In this document: piece after piece, positions 24,547-33,709 of the stretch
Layout of the letters: the number at the start of each line of letters is the position of its first letter
Numbering within the stretch: the first letter of the stretch is position 1
From: an uncultured Bacilli bacterium
Lineage (GTDB): Bacteria; Bacillota_I; Bacilli_A; RF39; UBA660
Direction of reading: 5' to 3'
Assembly: GCA_910588195.1 (NCBI GenBank)
Contig: CAJUPN010000004.1
Coordinates: forward strand, 62,001-126,000
Length of the DNA: 64,000 bases
Made by a program: the position numbers and the translations under genes
The notes under the pieces: generated by a model
Told to the model about the DNA's origin: nothing
What the model saw: the letters and a program-made list of their open reading frames with translations, nothing else
The model's database searches: none

Positions 24547-27246
24547 TTAATTATTATTTCCTTGCAATTTAGGAACAAAAGATTTCTCATTTGCTTTATA
24601 AAAAGTCTCTGCATCATAACAAGGTAATGGCAACCCCAAGTTATTAACACAATCTAATACCTCACTCCCATAAACAGCTAAAATTTCCTCTTTGACTTCT
24701 TCTGTTAAAAATCCTAAAAAAGAAGATTTTGGTTTAAGAAGATAGCTTGTAGGAGTTAAATTGTTTTTCGTAATAAAATCCGAAACACTCATTAAAGTTT
24801 CCTTTTCTTCAGGAGTAAAACTATCACTAACAAAAAGATTTTCTAATATATCCAAATAAGCCGCCTCTATAGGATATTCATTATTTGAATTAATTATTGC
24901 TAAACAAACTTTCCCTTCTGCATTAAAATAAATTACGTCTTCATTTTGATTAATAAAATTATGACTGCCATATGAACTTACAACATATACATTATTTTTC
25001 TTAGGTGTTAAACTATAAATGTATTCGATATCTTCATCACTAAGAGTTATACCTGTCTCTTTAAGATATTCATTATAAACACTAGTTGCTGACATATCTT
25101 CTTTTTGATAATCATACCCAAATTTTTCATTTGAATCCGCTAAATATCTAAAATAATAATGTTTAATTTCTTCTTTAGATATTGTAATTTCTTCTTTCTC
25201 AATATCTAATACTCCAAAATAATCAAGCAAATCACTCAAACGAATCTTATTAAGATAATAATATACTGGTATTTCATCAATAAAAATTCTCTCTTCACCA
25301 TCATAAGATTTTCCCTCAACAAAATAGTTAGCATACCCCTTATCACTGTCTGCCATTCCTTCAATATTAATTTTAGGAATAAACTTAAGTTCTTCTTCAT
25401 TTAAGCTTAAATTATTAATAACTTCTCTATTTTCTAAAAGCATCATTTTTAAATAATAATCATTTAAAATAAATTCTAAATTTAATTCATTAAATTCTCT
25501 CGGACTATAACATTTTAAATAATCTTTTAATGGAATAGGATAAGACTTATAAGTCATAGTAGCAGTTGAAGAATATAAAACTTTTTGATCTTGAGAATTT
25601 TTAACAACATAGCCAATCGAACCATCTGAACACTTACCAATAGAAATACTTAAATCATCAAGATATTCTTTTCCCAATATATCTTTTCCATAAGTTATAG
25701 GTATTTCTTTAAAATCACTTTTCTTTAAATACCCACTTTCTAAAACTATTTTCTCCCAATACTCAGCCGTTCCAATAATAGAAAAATTTTCTACTGCTGT
25801 TAAATGCATATAGTATTGAAGTTCATCACTATCAAAAGTAATTAATTTACTACCACCATTATGAAACTTATCAAGAGTACCATAAATATCAGAAAAATCA
25901 TAGTTTTCACAGTCATAGTATAAAGGAAGTATCTCATCTCTTATATAAGCAAGTTTATTAACCTTTTCATATGGTAATAATTTTTCTTCAATATCCTCTT
26001 TAGTAATATAAATTCCCGTATATTGTTTCTCTCTAAGTTTAGCATTGTATTTTTCTAAATACTGATACATAAGATTTGGAGTATAATTATTCATATCCGT
26101 TGTATAATACAAAACTCTAGCAAAATCTGAAAATGGTTTATAGTAATCTTCTTCAACATTTTTTAATTCTTTTAAACAAACTTTAAAAAGTTCATCTAAA
26201 AAACCTTCTGTTTCATCCAAACATACAAATTCTCCAATATCAGAAGCAGTTCTTTCATTTATATCTAGTGTTCTAAAAATAAACTCAATATCTACCAAAG
26301 GATATTTCTTTTTTAATTCGTTTTTGTAATAAAAAGCCCCTTCTTCCGAATAAGTTTCATAATCAATATCGATATAATTTCTAAAATAATTTACTACATC
26401 TCTTTCTTCTTGATAAGAACGTGGCGCTACTACACAACTTGCGGATTCATTTGTCATCATTTCTGAAAGAGGAGTTTCTATAGAATCTACCAATCTAGAT
26501 AATGTTGTATCTTCCATCTCACGATAAAATGAAAAGAACAAGTGTGAAACTTCATGATAAAAAGTACTATCAGAATAATTTTTAGTAACTTGGAACTTAT
26601 TTAAACCCGATAAATATCGTCCTTTTACCCCTGGGGTGCCATTTATGGAAAAATAATCATTCGCAACTTCCTCAATAATTAAACTTTTTACATTCTCATA
26701 AAAAATCCGCAAATTAACATTTGGAAAAGTGTTTGAATACACTTTTAAAAACCAATGCAATTTAACTTTAAAACGGAAAGGGATATAAATATTATCATCT
26801 ATTGCTTCATGAACTTGCAGATCAGTTACTCTTTCTTCATCAAAAAGCTTTTCAACATCAGACATATTATATAAATATATCTCTCCACCATTTAAACGTT
26901 TATTATTTTTATCTAAACCTAAATCTTCCTTTACATTTTTAACATCTAAAAAAATCTCACTGTAATTTTTTTCTGGATAGTTCCTAAGCGACAATAACAT
27001 CAATCCACCTAAAATAGTCTTTTTAACCCTTCTTTTAAAACGATATTTTTTAGTAACATAAAGTATTTTACTTTCATCTCCATTATAAATCTCATCCAAG
27101 CACAGAAAATCTTCAAGTAAAGGATAATGATATAACCCTTTATCATCTAATTCTAAAAATACACATTTATAGTCATTTGCTATAAAAATCGTAAAAATCT
27201 TATTATGGAAATTTATATTTAAAGACTTGCGATAGAGGTCTATCAT
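24547..27246 (-). CDS. Large protein with HExxH metalloprotease-like motif
   Basis: 899 residues. I do not recognise the family. The only clear motif is YHEVSHLFFSF at about residue 230, an HExxH zinc-protease signature in a hydrophobic helix. The third zinc ligand may be Glu in the downstream NESASCV segment, but that is a guess. No signal peptide or convincing membrane helix is seen, so the protein is predicted cytoplasmic, although uneven N-terminal hydrophobic stretches exist (TILGGLMLLSL). Most of the remaining sequence is acidic and Tyr-rich. It follows mutL in the same direction, with a terminator between. Composition is like its neighbours. Confidence 0.7.
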   Translation of the reverse strand: MIDLYRKSLNINFHNKIFTIFIANDYKCVFLELDDKGLYHYPLLEDFLCLDEIYNGDESKILYVTKKYRFKRRVKKTILGGLMLLSLRNYPEKNYSEIFLDVKNVKEDLGLDKNNKRLNGGEIYLYNMSDVEKLFDEERVTDLQVHEAIDDNIYIPFRFKVKLHWFLKVYSNTFPNVNLRIFYENVKSLIIEEVANDYFSINGTPGVKGRYLSGLNKFQVTKNYSDSTFYHEVSHLFFSFYREMEDTTLSRLVDSIETPLSEMMTNESASCVVAPRSYQEERDVVNYFRNYIDIDYETYSEEGAFYYKNELKKKYPLVDIEFIFRTLDINERTASDIGEFVCLDETEGFLDELFKVCLKELKNVEEDYYKPFSDFARVLYYTTDMNNYTPNLMYQYLEKYNAKLREKQYTGIYITKEDIEEKLLPYEKVNKLAYIRDEILPLYYDCENYDFSDIYGTLDKFHNGGSKLITFDSDELQYYMHLTAVENFSIIGTAEYWEKIVLESGYLKKSDFKEIPITYGKDILGKEYLDDLSISIGKCSDGSIGYVVKNSQDQKVLYSSTATMTYKSYPIPLKDYLKCYSPREFNELNLEFILNDYYLKMMLLENREVINNLSLNEEELKFIPKINIEGMADSDKGYANYFVEGKSYDGEERIFIDEIPVYYYLNKIRLSDLLDYFGVLDIEKEEITISKEEIKHYYFRYLADSNEKFGYDYQKEDMSATSVYNEYLKETGITLSDEDIEYIYSLTPKKNNVYVVSSYGSHNFINQNEDVIYFNAEGKVCLAIINSNNEYPIEAAYLDILENLFVSDSFTPEEKETLMSVSDFITKNNLTPTSYLLKPKSSFLGFLTEEVKEEILAVYGSEVLDCVNNLGLPLPCYDAETFYKANEKSFVPKLQGNNN

Positions 27247-27273
27247 AAATATTTTCCTTTCTTTTTCCTATAT

Positions 27274-27302
27274 AAAAAGAGTTTTAATTCATAACTCTTT
27301 TA
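27274..27302 (-). terminator. Terminator of mutL
   Basis: AAAGAGTT and AACTCTTT form a hairpin across the mutL stop codon with T on the downstream side. Confidence 0.65.
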
Positions 27303-29047
27303 AACATTCTTTCTAATTCATATTTAGTAAATGTAATTATCGTTGGTCTCCCATGGGGACAATTATAAGGATTATCACATAAAACTAAATCGTTAAGCAA
27401 TGCATCAGCTTGTTCAAGGGTAATTGCTTCATTTCCTTTAACACTCATCTTACAGGCCATAGTTGCTGCAATATGATCTTGAAATTTAACACGATCAAAT
27501 AAATGTTTTCCCTCAATAATAATATCAAATATTCTTCTTGTACTTTCCGTTTCTAAGCCAACTCTTAACCAAACAGGATGTTCTTTAACTATAAAGGTAT
27601 TTAAACCAAATTCTTCAAGTTTAAAACCTAGATTCTCTAAGACACTAATATTTTCTTTGATTTTTAAATACTCAGAAGAAGATAACTCAATTGTGATAGG
27701 AATCAAAAGTGAAGTTGTATAGACCTTATCAGATGCAAGAGCATGTAAAACTTTTTCATAGTTTATTCTTTCCTGTGCCGCATGCTGATCAATTAAATAC
27801 ATTCCATCATCATTTTGAGCAATTATATATGTTCCAAAAACAATACCTGCTGGATAAAACTCTAATTTTTTCACTATTTCATTTTCTTCTACAGAAACAT
27901 CACTAGCTTCTTCTACCTCTGATTTCACAACATTAAAATTCCCATTAAAATCTAAAGTATCTTGAACAATTTCTTGATATGGTAGTTCTTCTTCATGAAC
28001 TTCAGGCATCGATATTTCATTATAATATGTGTCAGGAACCTTTACTTCAACTTTAGGAATTAACAAAGTTTTCTTTAAAGAAGACATAATATTTTCGGTA
28101 AGTGATGTTTTTAAAACATCAATTTTCGAAAACTTAATATCCTGTTTTGTAGGATGAATATTAACATCAATTAAAGTTGGATCTGTTTCAATTTTTAATA
28201 CTGCCACAGGATACTTAATATCTGGTTTAAAAGTAAAATACCCATCATTAATTGCTTTATTAATTTCATTATTTTTAACACATCTACCATTAACAATAGT
28301 TGTCATATGATTTCTATTACTCTTTAAAACTACTGGTTTACATATATAACCAAATACATCATAATCATCTGTAATAATATTAATCTCAATCATATTAGAG
28401 CTAACTGAATAGCCATATATTTCATGAATAGTTTTTAGTAAATCTCCTGACCCACTTGTAAAAACAATTTTTTTATCATTGTTTGTAAGCAAAAATGAAA
28501 TATCAGGATGTGAAAGAGCAAGTTTTTCAATAAATGAAGTAACATTGGCAAGTTCTGTAGAATCACTTTTTAAATACTTAAGTCTAGCAGGTGTATTATA
28601 AAATAAATCACTAACTTCCATAATAGTCCCTTGACGAGATGGAGCTGTTTCATCAAGAATCAATTCTCCACCATGGATTATTATATGTGTCCCTGGTCCA
28701 CCTTGGCTTGTCTTTAGATCAACTTTAGAAACAGAAGCAATTGAGGGAATAGCTTCTCCTCTAAACCCTAAAGTATTAATAAAAAACAAATCATCTTCTC
28801 TTGTTAATTTAGACGTAGCATGTCGCAAAAAACACATTGTAGCATCATCATGATCCATTCCAAGCCCGTCATCAGTCACTTTAATCACTTTAGTACCTGA
28901 GTCTACTAAATCGACATTTATACATTTACTTTTAGCATCAATCGAATTCTCAACTAATTCTTTAACAACTGATGAAATTCTTTCAACAACTTCACCAGCT
29001 GCAATCTTATTAGCTAAGTTATCACTCATAACTTTAATATTACTCAT
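27284..29047 (-). CDS. mutL: DNA mismatch repair protein MutL
   Basis: GHKL ATPase that links MutS mismatch recognition to strand incision. 587 residues from ATG 29047 (MSNIKVMSDNLANKIAAGEV), after GGGGGAT; an in-frame TTG four codons earlier overlaps that site. N-terminal ATPase: ELVENSIDAKS, TDDGLGMD, TLGFRGEAIPSIASVS. The C-terminal part holds the endonuclease motif DQHAAQERINYE (DQHAxxExxxxE) and the zinc-binding CPHGRPT, so it is the nicking type found where MutH is absent. It overlaps the end of yqeH by eight bases. No mutS is next to it here. Confidence 0.95.
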   Translation of the reverse strand: MSNIKVMSDNLANKIAAGEVVERISSVVKELVENSIDAKSKCINVDLVDSGTKVIKVTDDGLGMDHDDATMCFLRHATSKLTREDDLFFINTLGFRGEAIPSIASVSKVDLKTSQGGPGTHIIIHGGELILDETAPSRQGTIMEVSDLFYNTPARLKYLKSDSTELANVTSFIEKLALSHPDISFLLTNNDKKIVFTSGSGDLLKTIHEIYGYSVSSNMIEINIITDDYDVFGYICKPVVLKSNRNHMTTIVNGRCVKNNEINKAINDGYFTFKPDIKYPVAVLKIETDPTLIDVNIHPTKQDIKFSKIDVLKTSLTENIMSSLKKTLLIPKVEVKVPDTYYNEISMPEVHEEELPYQEIVQDTLDFNGNFNVVKSEVEEASDVSVEENEIVKKLEFYPAGIVFGTYIIAQNDDGMYLIDQHAAQERINYEKVLHALASDKVYTTSLLIPITIELSSSEYLKIKENISVLENLGFKLEEFGLNTFIVKEHPVWLRVGLETESTRRIFDIIIEGKHLFDRVKFQDHIAATMACKMSVKGNEAITLEQADALLNDLVLCDNPYNCPHGRPTIITFTKYELERMFKRVMN

Positions 29048-30026
29048 TATATCCCCCAAATAAACTTGGTCTTACCTCAATAAAAGACGGATCTATATTG
29101 GTTGTAATATTTACCCTTTTCTTCACCGATATAAAACCAATACCATATATAACAACATCAACACAATCGCTTTCTAAAGATATTGTATTAACTAACCCTG
29201 GAGCAGCTTTAAAATATTTTTTTATCGCCTTTTTACTTTCGTGATTTGTATAAAAAGTAATAGGCGTTTCTGAATCAAACTTAAAAAAATATTTATTATC
29301 TAAAATGCCTACAGTTTCACATTCTTTCATATTTATGGTATATGCAGTTATATTTTTCCCACTTACATCGTGATTTAAAGAATTTTTCAAAATAACCCCT
29401 GGTGAATCTATCAAGGTTAATTGTTCATTAATTTTAACTCTTATAAAATCAAGAGTTGTATTAGCTTTATTATTTACTGTAGTATGCGCAACTTTTGAAC
29501 CACAAGTTGTAATCAAATCATTTATTAAAGTACTTTTCCCAGAATTTGATATTCCTAAAATATAAGCTTCTTTAATTGAATTATCTTTTAAATAATTTAG
29601 TATCCCCCTAGCCCCATGGTGTGAACTAAGAGACCCACCTTTTAGCTTTACAGTATCACTAATATCATAATGTTTTTTCAAAAATAAACGAACACTTTCA
29701 TTTTTTATATGTTTAGGAATTAATTCACACTTATTTACAACTAACATTTTCTCTTTTTTTATAGATTTAAATATTCTAATTACTTCATCATTTATATTTA
29801 AAAAATCAACTAAAAATATAACAAAACGATTATCTTTATTAATTTTATTAATAATTTCTTTTGCTTCCTTAGGTGTATTAGTTTGTTTAACTTCACCATA
29901 ATGCATCATCCTAAAGCATCGCATACAATAATCTGAATTATTTATTTTATTTTCTGGTATATACCCTGGGTTATCTTTACAATTACTTTGTAATTTTATT
30001 CCGCATCCATAACAAATCTTATTCAT
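29040..30026 (-). CDS. yqeH: Circularly permuted GTPase YqeH
   Basis: GTPase needed for 30S ribosome subunit assembly. 328 residues: an N-terminal treble-clef zinc finger (CYGCGIKLQ... with CMRC), then the permuted G domain with G4 (VNKCEL) before G1 (GISNSGKSTLIN) and G3 (DSPGV), then a C-terminal domain. This G4-G5-G1-G2-G3 order is the mark of the family. It overlaps yqeG by eight bases upstream and mutL downstream, so yqeG-yqeH-mutL are read together. Confidence 0.94.
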   Translation of the reverse strand: MNKICYGCGIKLQSNCKDNPGYIPENKINNSDYCMRCFRMMHYGEVKQTNTPKEAKEIINKINKDNRFVIFLVDFLNINDEVIRIFKSIKKEKMLVVNKCELIPKHIKNESVRLFLKKHYDISDTVKLKGGSLSSHHGARGILNYLKDNSIKEAYILGISNSGKSTLINDLITTCGSKVAHTTVNNKANTTLDFIRVKINEQLTLIDSPGVILKNSLNHDVSGKNITAYTINMKECETVGILDNKYFFKFDSETPITFYTNHESKKAIKKYFKAAPGLVNTISLESDCVDVVIYGIGFISVKKRVNITTNIDPSFIEVRPSLFGGYNE

Positions 30027-30543
30027 AATATCTTCCCCTTTTAAAATAATCTTTTTGTGTTAGTTTATTAATTACTATATTTTCTATTTTTCTATTTATT
30101 TTAGCTACCGCAAATTCATCAGTACTAATAGGATTAACAAGAATTGAAGTGAATTTCATTCTATTCGCTCCAAAAATATCAAAAAATAATTGATCCCCAA
30201 TAGCTGCCACTTCATGAGCAGAGAACTGAAATATACTAAGTACTTTCTTATACTTGCGTTTTAAAGGTTTAAAAGTTAAATAACTTGAATCAACACATAA
30301 AAGTTCTTTAAAAGGAATTACATACTTTTTAAAACCATTACTCATAAGAATTATTTTAAAATCCATCTCTTTTAAATCTTCAAATAAATCTTTAACTTTT
30401 CTTGATGGTGACACTGTAGTTTCCGACTCCAGTGTATTAGATATATCAAAAATCAAACACTTAATACCACTTTCCTTTAAAGACTTATAATTTATATCAT
30501 ATATACTCTTAAAATATTTATCTGGAACTAAGTTTTCTAACAT
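30019..30543 (-). CDS. yqeG: YqeG-family HAD phosphatase with altered DxD motif
   Basis: HAD-superfamily IIIA phosphatase of the YqeG family, 174 residues. Motif I reads FDISNTL; family members have DIDNTL. The first Asp, the nucleophile, is present but the second, the general acid/base, is Ser. Motif II (ILMSNG), the Lys region (FKPLKRKYKKVL) and motif IV (IGDQLFFDIFGAN) are normal. The codon is clearly TCT. Activity may be reduced or lost. The gene stands first in the yqeG-yqeH-mutL operon, the usual pairing with yqeH. Confidence 0.9.
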   Translation of the reverse strand: MLENLVPDKYFKSIYDINYKSLKESGIKCLIFDISNTLESETTVSPSRKVKDLFEDLKEMDFKIILMSNGFKKYVIPFKELLCVDSSYLTFKPLKRKYKKVLSIFQFSAHEVAAIGDQLFFDIFGANRMKFTSILVNPISTDEFAVAKINRKIENIVINKLTQKDYFKRGRYYE

Positions 30544-30587
30544 CTAAATCACCATCCATTGTTATCTAATTATATCAAAAAACCAAA

Positions 30588-30617
30588 AAAAATAATAGTT
30601 TTATTCAACTATTATTG
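30588..30617 (-). terminator. Terminator of the 30622-30993 gene
   Basis: AATAATAG and CTATTATT form a hairpin, followed on the minus strand by eight T. Confidence 0.75.
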
Positions 30618-30621
30618 GCAA

Positions 30622-30993
30622 TTATTCTGTTACTTCTGGTGCTGTCAAATCACAAGTTCCATTAACACCCCAAACATCGGCAATTTGCATCACTTGATCA
30701 ACCAATATTGGCAAGAAAAATAAAAGTACCGTATAAATCATTCTCTTACCAAATTTCTGAGCCACCTTTTTCATCTCAGCTTCCGCATCTCCCTTAGAAA
30801 CTGTTCTAACAACATCTAAAGTCGAAAACGCTACACATAAAACAGGAGCAGCTATTTGAAATATTTTAAGAACTCCATATAAATCCTTAGTAACATCAGC
30901 TCCTAAAGGACAACTTGCTGAAACATCCGAAATAAATAAAACAGAAAAAACAGCAATTGTCGCGATATAATATATAAAGTTATTTTTTTTCAT
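30622..30993 (-). CDS. Small two-helix secreted/membrane protein, VirB2-like layout
   Basis: 123 residues: a signal peptide (IYYIATIAVFSVLFISDVSAS), then SCPLGADVTKDLYGVLKIF, a first helix IAAPVLCVAFSTLDVV, a polar loop with DAEAEMKKVAQKFGKR, a second helix MIYTVLLFFLPILVDQVM, and a short acidic tail. Signal peptide plus two helices with a central basic/acidic loop is the layout of TrbC/VirB2 pilin-type proteins, and similar small proteins are common in gut Bacillota. No conjugation genes are nearby, so function is not assigned. It is a single-gene unit with its own terminator. Confidence 0.65.
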   Translation of the reverse strand: MKKNNFIYYIATIAVFSVLFISDVSASCPLGADVTKDLYGVLKIFQIAAPVLCVAFSTLDVVRTVSKGDAEAEMKKVAQKFGKRMIYTVLLFFLPILVDQVMQIADVWGVNGTCDLTAPEVTE

Positions 30994-31103
30994 AAAATTT
31001 CACCTACCAAAATTATATAGTATAAATTTCGTTTGTTCAAGCACGTTTACATTTGTTTTTTATAGATATGTAAAATTTTTGATCTTTTTTTCACAAAAAT
31101 ATC

Positions 31104-31133
31104 TTTACAGACATTTTTTTCTTATGCTACAAT
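31104..31133 (+). promoter_or_regulatory. Promoter of the sortase-substrate operon
   Basis: TTTACA at 31104-31109 and TACAAT at 31128-31133, spacer 18. A perfect inverted repeat, TACTTAATA (31141-31149) with TATTAAGTA (31162-31170), lies in the leader and may be an mRNA hairpin or operator. Confidence 0.6.
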
Positions 31134-31193
31134 GTGTATATACTTAATATCGAACGCGTACTATTAAGTAAGTAGAAAGAAGGATATTACCCC

Positions 31194-32510
31194 ATGGGAA
31201 AAAAATATAAAATTGTAGTTTTTGCTTTAATATTATTTATTGGATTATTTATGCTAACACCTTTTGCTAAAGCTCTAGAAAATCAAGCAAAATCAATAAG
31301 AGATATTAGATTTTATACAGGAGCAAACAGTGAATCACCTTTCACAAAAATTGTTCTTACTTTAAATGATGATATAGTTGTAGATAAATCTTATATTTTA
31401 ATAAGTGATGAATCTACATCATTTATGATTTATACTTCAGATTTTAAAATTGTTGAAAATACAAATCCTGAAACAATTGAAGAATATAATGCAGGAAAAA
31501 GTATAACTAACGAACAAATTTTAACTAAAGGTACTACCCTTTATTACTATAACAACAATGAAAATTTACTTAAGTCAGAAAAAGTAAAAATAATTGTCGA
31601 TTGGCGAAACAATAACAAGCAATACTTCTATGAAGAAATTGCCTATACTGTTAAAAGTGATGGATCTCAAGGAATAGAAAATATTAATCTAGAAGAAACT
31701 ACAGAAAAAAGATTATTAAGAGATGAATTTTATGAAGCTGCTTTAAAAAAATATCCTTTTATAGTTTCCATCCAAAGCGATGAAACAGAAGTTACTTATG
31801 GCTACGAAATTAATAGTGCCCCTAATACAAAATATGCAATAATTGGAACATTCAGTTTTAAAGAAAAAACATTAGAACAATTATTAAATGAACTAGATAC
31901 ATTAATAAATCAAGGAAAAGCTACTATAAATAATGATGATACTATTTTAAAAAATAATGAATTAGTTCAAATAAAAAACAACAAAGTATTGACAACCTAT
32001 GAAAAAATAGAAAATAATAACCTTCTTTATTCTTGGTCATTTGATGGAAATAAAATGACTGCCGATGATATAAAGCTTAATATTGATTTAAATTTAATAC
32101 TTGGATTAACACCAAATAAAGACAAAATCGATGCCTTAATCCCAAGTAGTATTGCATCATTAAAACTAGATTTTCAACACAAAGGCAATTTACCTCTTGG
32201 TACATCTTTAAAAGTTAATATTGGTTCCTCATTTAAAAATGATGATATATTAGATTTATACTATTATAATCCTGAAGCAAATAAACTTGAAAAAGTTGCT
32301 GAAAACATAATGGTTATTGATGGATTTGCTTCATTCCCAATTTCTCACTGTAGTGAATATGTATTAGTTTTAAATAAAGAAGCAAACAAAAATGCCGATA
32401 ACAATGTACAAACATCATCTATGAATGTCATTTTATATACAATCATAACAATAGTTTGTGCTGGTGCCCTAGGTTATATTATAAAAAACAAAAATAAGGA
32501 AATAGCCTAA
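31194..32510 (+). CDS. Secreted surface protein, probable sortase B substrate
   Basis: 438 residues. Signal peptide (KIVVFALILFIGLFMLTPFAKA, cut near residue 28), a Lys/Asp-rich outer part of about 370 residues with no known domain, and a C-terminal sorting-type end: NVQTS at about 404-408, a hydrophobic helix (MNVILYTIITIVCAGALGYI) and a charged tail KNKNKEIA. NVQTS resembles the NPQTN-type signals of class B sortases rather than LPxTG. The sortase B gene follows after 26 bases, which supports the pairing. Likely a wall-linked protein of unknown function. Confidence 0.75.
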   Translation: MGKKYKIVVFALILFIGLFMLTPFAKALENQAKSIRDIRFYTGANSESPFTKIVLTLNDDIVVDKSYILISDESTSFMIYTSDFKIVENTNPETIEEYNAGKSITNEQILTKGTTLYYYNNNENLLKSEKVKIIVDWRNNNKQYFYEEIAYTVKSDGSQGIENINLEETTEKRLLRDEFYEAALKKYPFIVSIQSDETEVTYGYEINSAPNTKYAIIGTFSFKEKTLEQLLNELDTLINQGKATINNDDTILKNNELVQIKNNKVLTTYEKIENNNLLYSWSFDGNKMTADDIKLNIDLNLILGLTPNKDKIDALIPSSIASLKLDFQHKGNLPLGTSLKVNIGSSFKNDDILDLYYYNPEANKLEKVAENIMVIDGFASFPISHCSEYVLVLNKEANKNADNNVQTSSMNVILYTIITIVCAGALGYIIKNKNKEIA

Positions 32511-32536
32511 AGCTATTTTCTTTAATTTAAGGAATT

Positions 32537-33295
32537 ATGTTAAAAAAAATTAAGAAAAAATTAACAATAAGAAATTTGCTTATCTTTTTACTTTTAATAA
32601 TATTTCTTTTTGCCATAACAAAAATATCACTTTTCTTCTATGACCTTCATATGAATGGAATAAAAACAAGAGCTTTAATTGATGATGTCTATGCTTCTTT
32701 CATCAATAAAGAGACAAATGAAGAAATAATAAAGATTGATTTTCCTAAACTATTATCAATAAATCGTGATACTGTTGGTTGGATAAAAGCAAATAATGGA
32801 AAAGTAAATTATCCAATTGTTCAAACAACAACTAATACATATTATTTAAACAAATCTTTTGATAAGACGTATAATCAAGCGGGTTCTATTTTTATGGACT
32901 ACCGTAATAGATCATCATTTCAAGATCGAAATGTTGTCTTATTTGGACACTCTATGCTTGATAAAACAATGTTTGGTTCTCTAAATGATGTTTGGAAAAA
33001 AGACTTTTTCAATACTAAAGAAAATGGAATAATAAAAATAATTGATGCTAATAACAATCCTAGCACTTATGAAATATTTAGTTATTATACTATTGATAAA
33101 GAAGAATATTATATAAAAACTAGTTTTTTATCAGATTCTGAATTTATCGAATTTTTAAACATTATAAAAAAAAGAAGTTTAAAAGACTTCAATATAAACT
33201 TAACTGAAAAAGATAAAATATTAACTTTATCCACTTGTGCTGGTACAGGTGGTACAAATAAACGAAAAGTAATTCATGCTAGAAAAATAAACTAA
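32537..33295 (+). CDS. srtB: Class B sortase
   Basis: Membrane-anchored transpeptidase that joins surface proteins to peptidoglycan. 252 residues: N-terminal helix (LLIFLLLIIFLFAITKISLFF), then the sortase barrel with GWIKANNGKVNYPIVQ, FMDYRN, the catalytic His138 in FGHSM, Cys234 in LSTCAG, and Arg243 in NKRKVIHARK. The long N-terminal helix region and FMDYRN are typical of class B. It lies 26 bases downstream of its probable substrate gene and ends in a terminator. Confidence 0.93.
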   Translation: MLKKIKKKLTIRNLLIFLLLIIFLFAITKISLFFYDLHMNGIKTRALIDDVYASFINKETNEEIIKIDFPKLLSINRDTVGWIKANNGKVNYPIVQTTTNTYYLNKSFDKTYNQAGSIFMDYRNRSSFQDRNVVLFGHSMLDKTMFGSLNDVWKKDFFNTKENGIIKIIDANNNPSTYEIFSYYTIDKEEYYIKTSFLSDSEFIEFLNIIKKRSLKDFNINLTEKDKILTLSTCAGTGGTNKRKVIHARKIN

Positions 33296-33317
33296 AGACT
33301 TGCTAAAGTCTTTTTTT
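33294..33317 (+). terminator. Terminator of the sortase operon
   Basis: AAAGACTT (33294-33301) pairs with AAGTCTTT (33306-33313), followed by T. It insulates sigK from the sortase genes. Confidence 0.78.
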
Positions 33318-33363
33318 GTGGTATATTGTTTTATTTTGTCTATATAATTTATTAGGTGATTTA

Positions 33364-33688
33364 ATGTTATTTTTTATACATATTGTTAATCTGCTTTCAA
33401 TATTTATGGGATCTTATTCAATTAATGTCTTCCCAAATCCCTTATCAAAAGAAGAAGAAGCAGATCTTCTAAAAAAAATGCAAGATGGTGATAAACTAGC
33501 TCGTTCGAAACTTATTGAACACAATTTAAGACTTGTTGCTCACATTGTAAAAAAATTTGATTGTATTGAAAAAATGAATGATGATTTAATAAGTATTGGT
33601 ACAATCGGCTTAATCAAAGGAATAGATTCATTCAAAATAAATAAAAATAATAAACTTACAACCTATGTTGCCAGATGTATTGAAAATG
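33364..33688 (+). CDS. sigK: sigK, N-terminal half (interrupted by skin element)
   Basis: First 108 codons of the late mother-cell sporulation sigma factor, with AGGTGAT before ATG 33364. It begins with a hydrophobic pro-sequence (LFFIHIVNLLSIFMG), as in pro-sigma-K, which is removed by membrane proteolysis. Then comes the sigma region 1.2/2 core: NPLSKEEEADLLKKMQDGD, LIEHNLRLVAHIVKKF and DDLISIGTIGLIKGIDSF. The match stops at ARCIEN; the next codons are element sequence, and this frame would end at 33750 with 20 foreign residues. Joining base 33688 to 37474 gives 693 bases, 231 codons, in frame: a full 230-residue sigma-K. It is therefore a split gene, not a dead one. Confidence 0.93.
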
Positions 33689-33709
33689 CAACATTCACCT
33701 GTTGGAAAG
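33684..33709. other. Left attachment site of the skin element
   Basis: Core AAATG at 33684-33688, then 11 bases, then the arm TGTTGGAAAG at 33700-33709. The arm is the reverse complement of CTTTCCAACA at the right end. Confidence 0.8.

Noticed and set aside
30622..30993. Conjugation system, from the VirB2-like small protein
   Set aside because: No VirB4, VirD4, relaxase or other transfer genes are in the window; only the membrane layout is similar.
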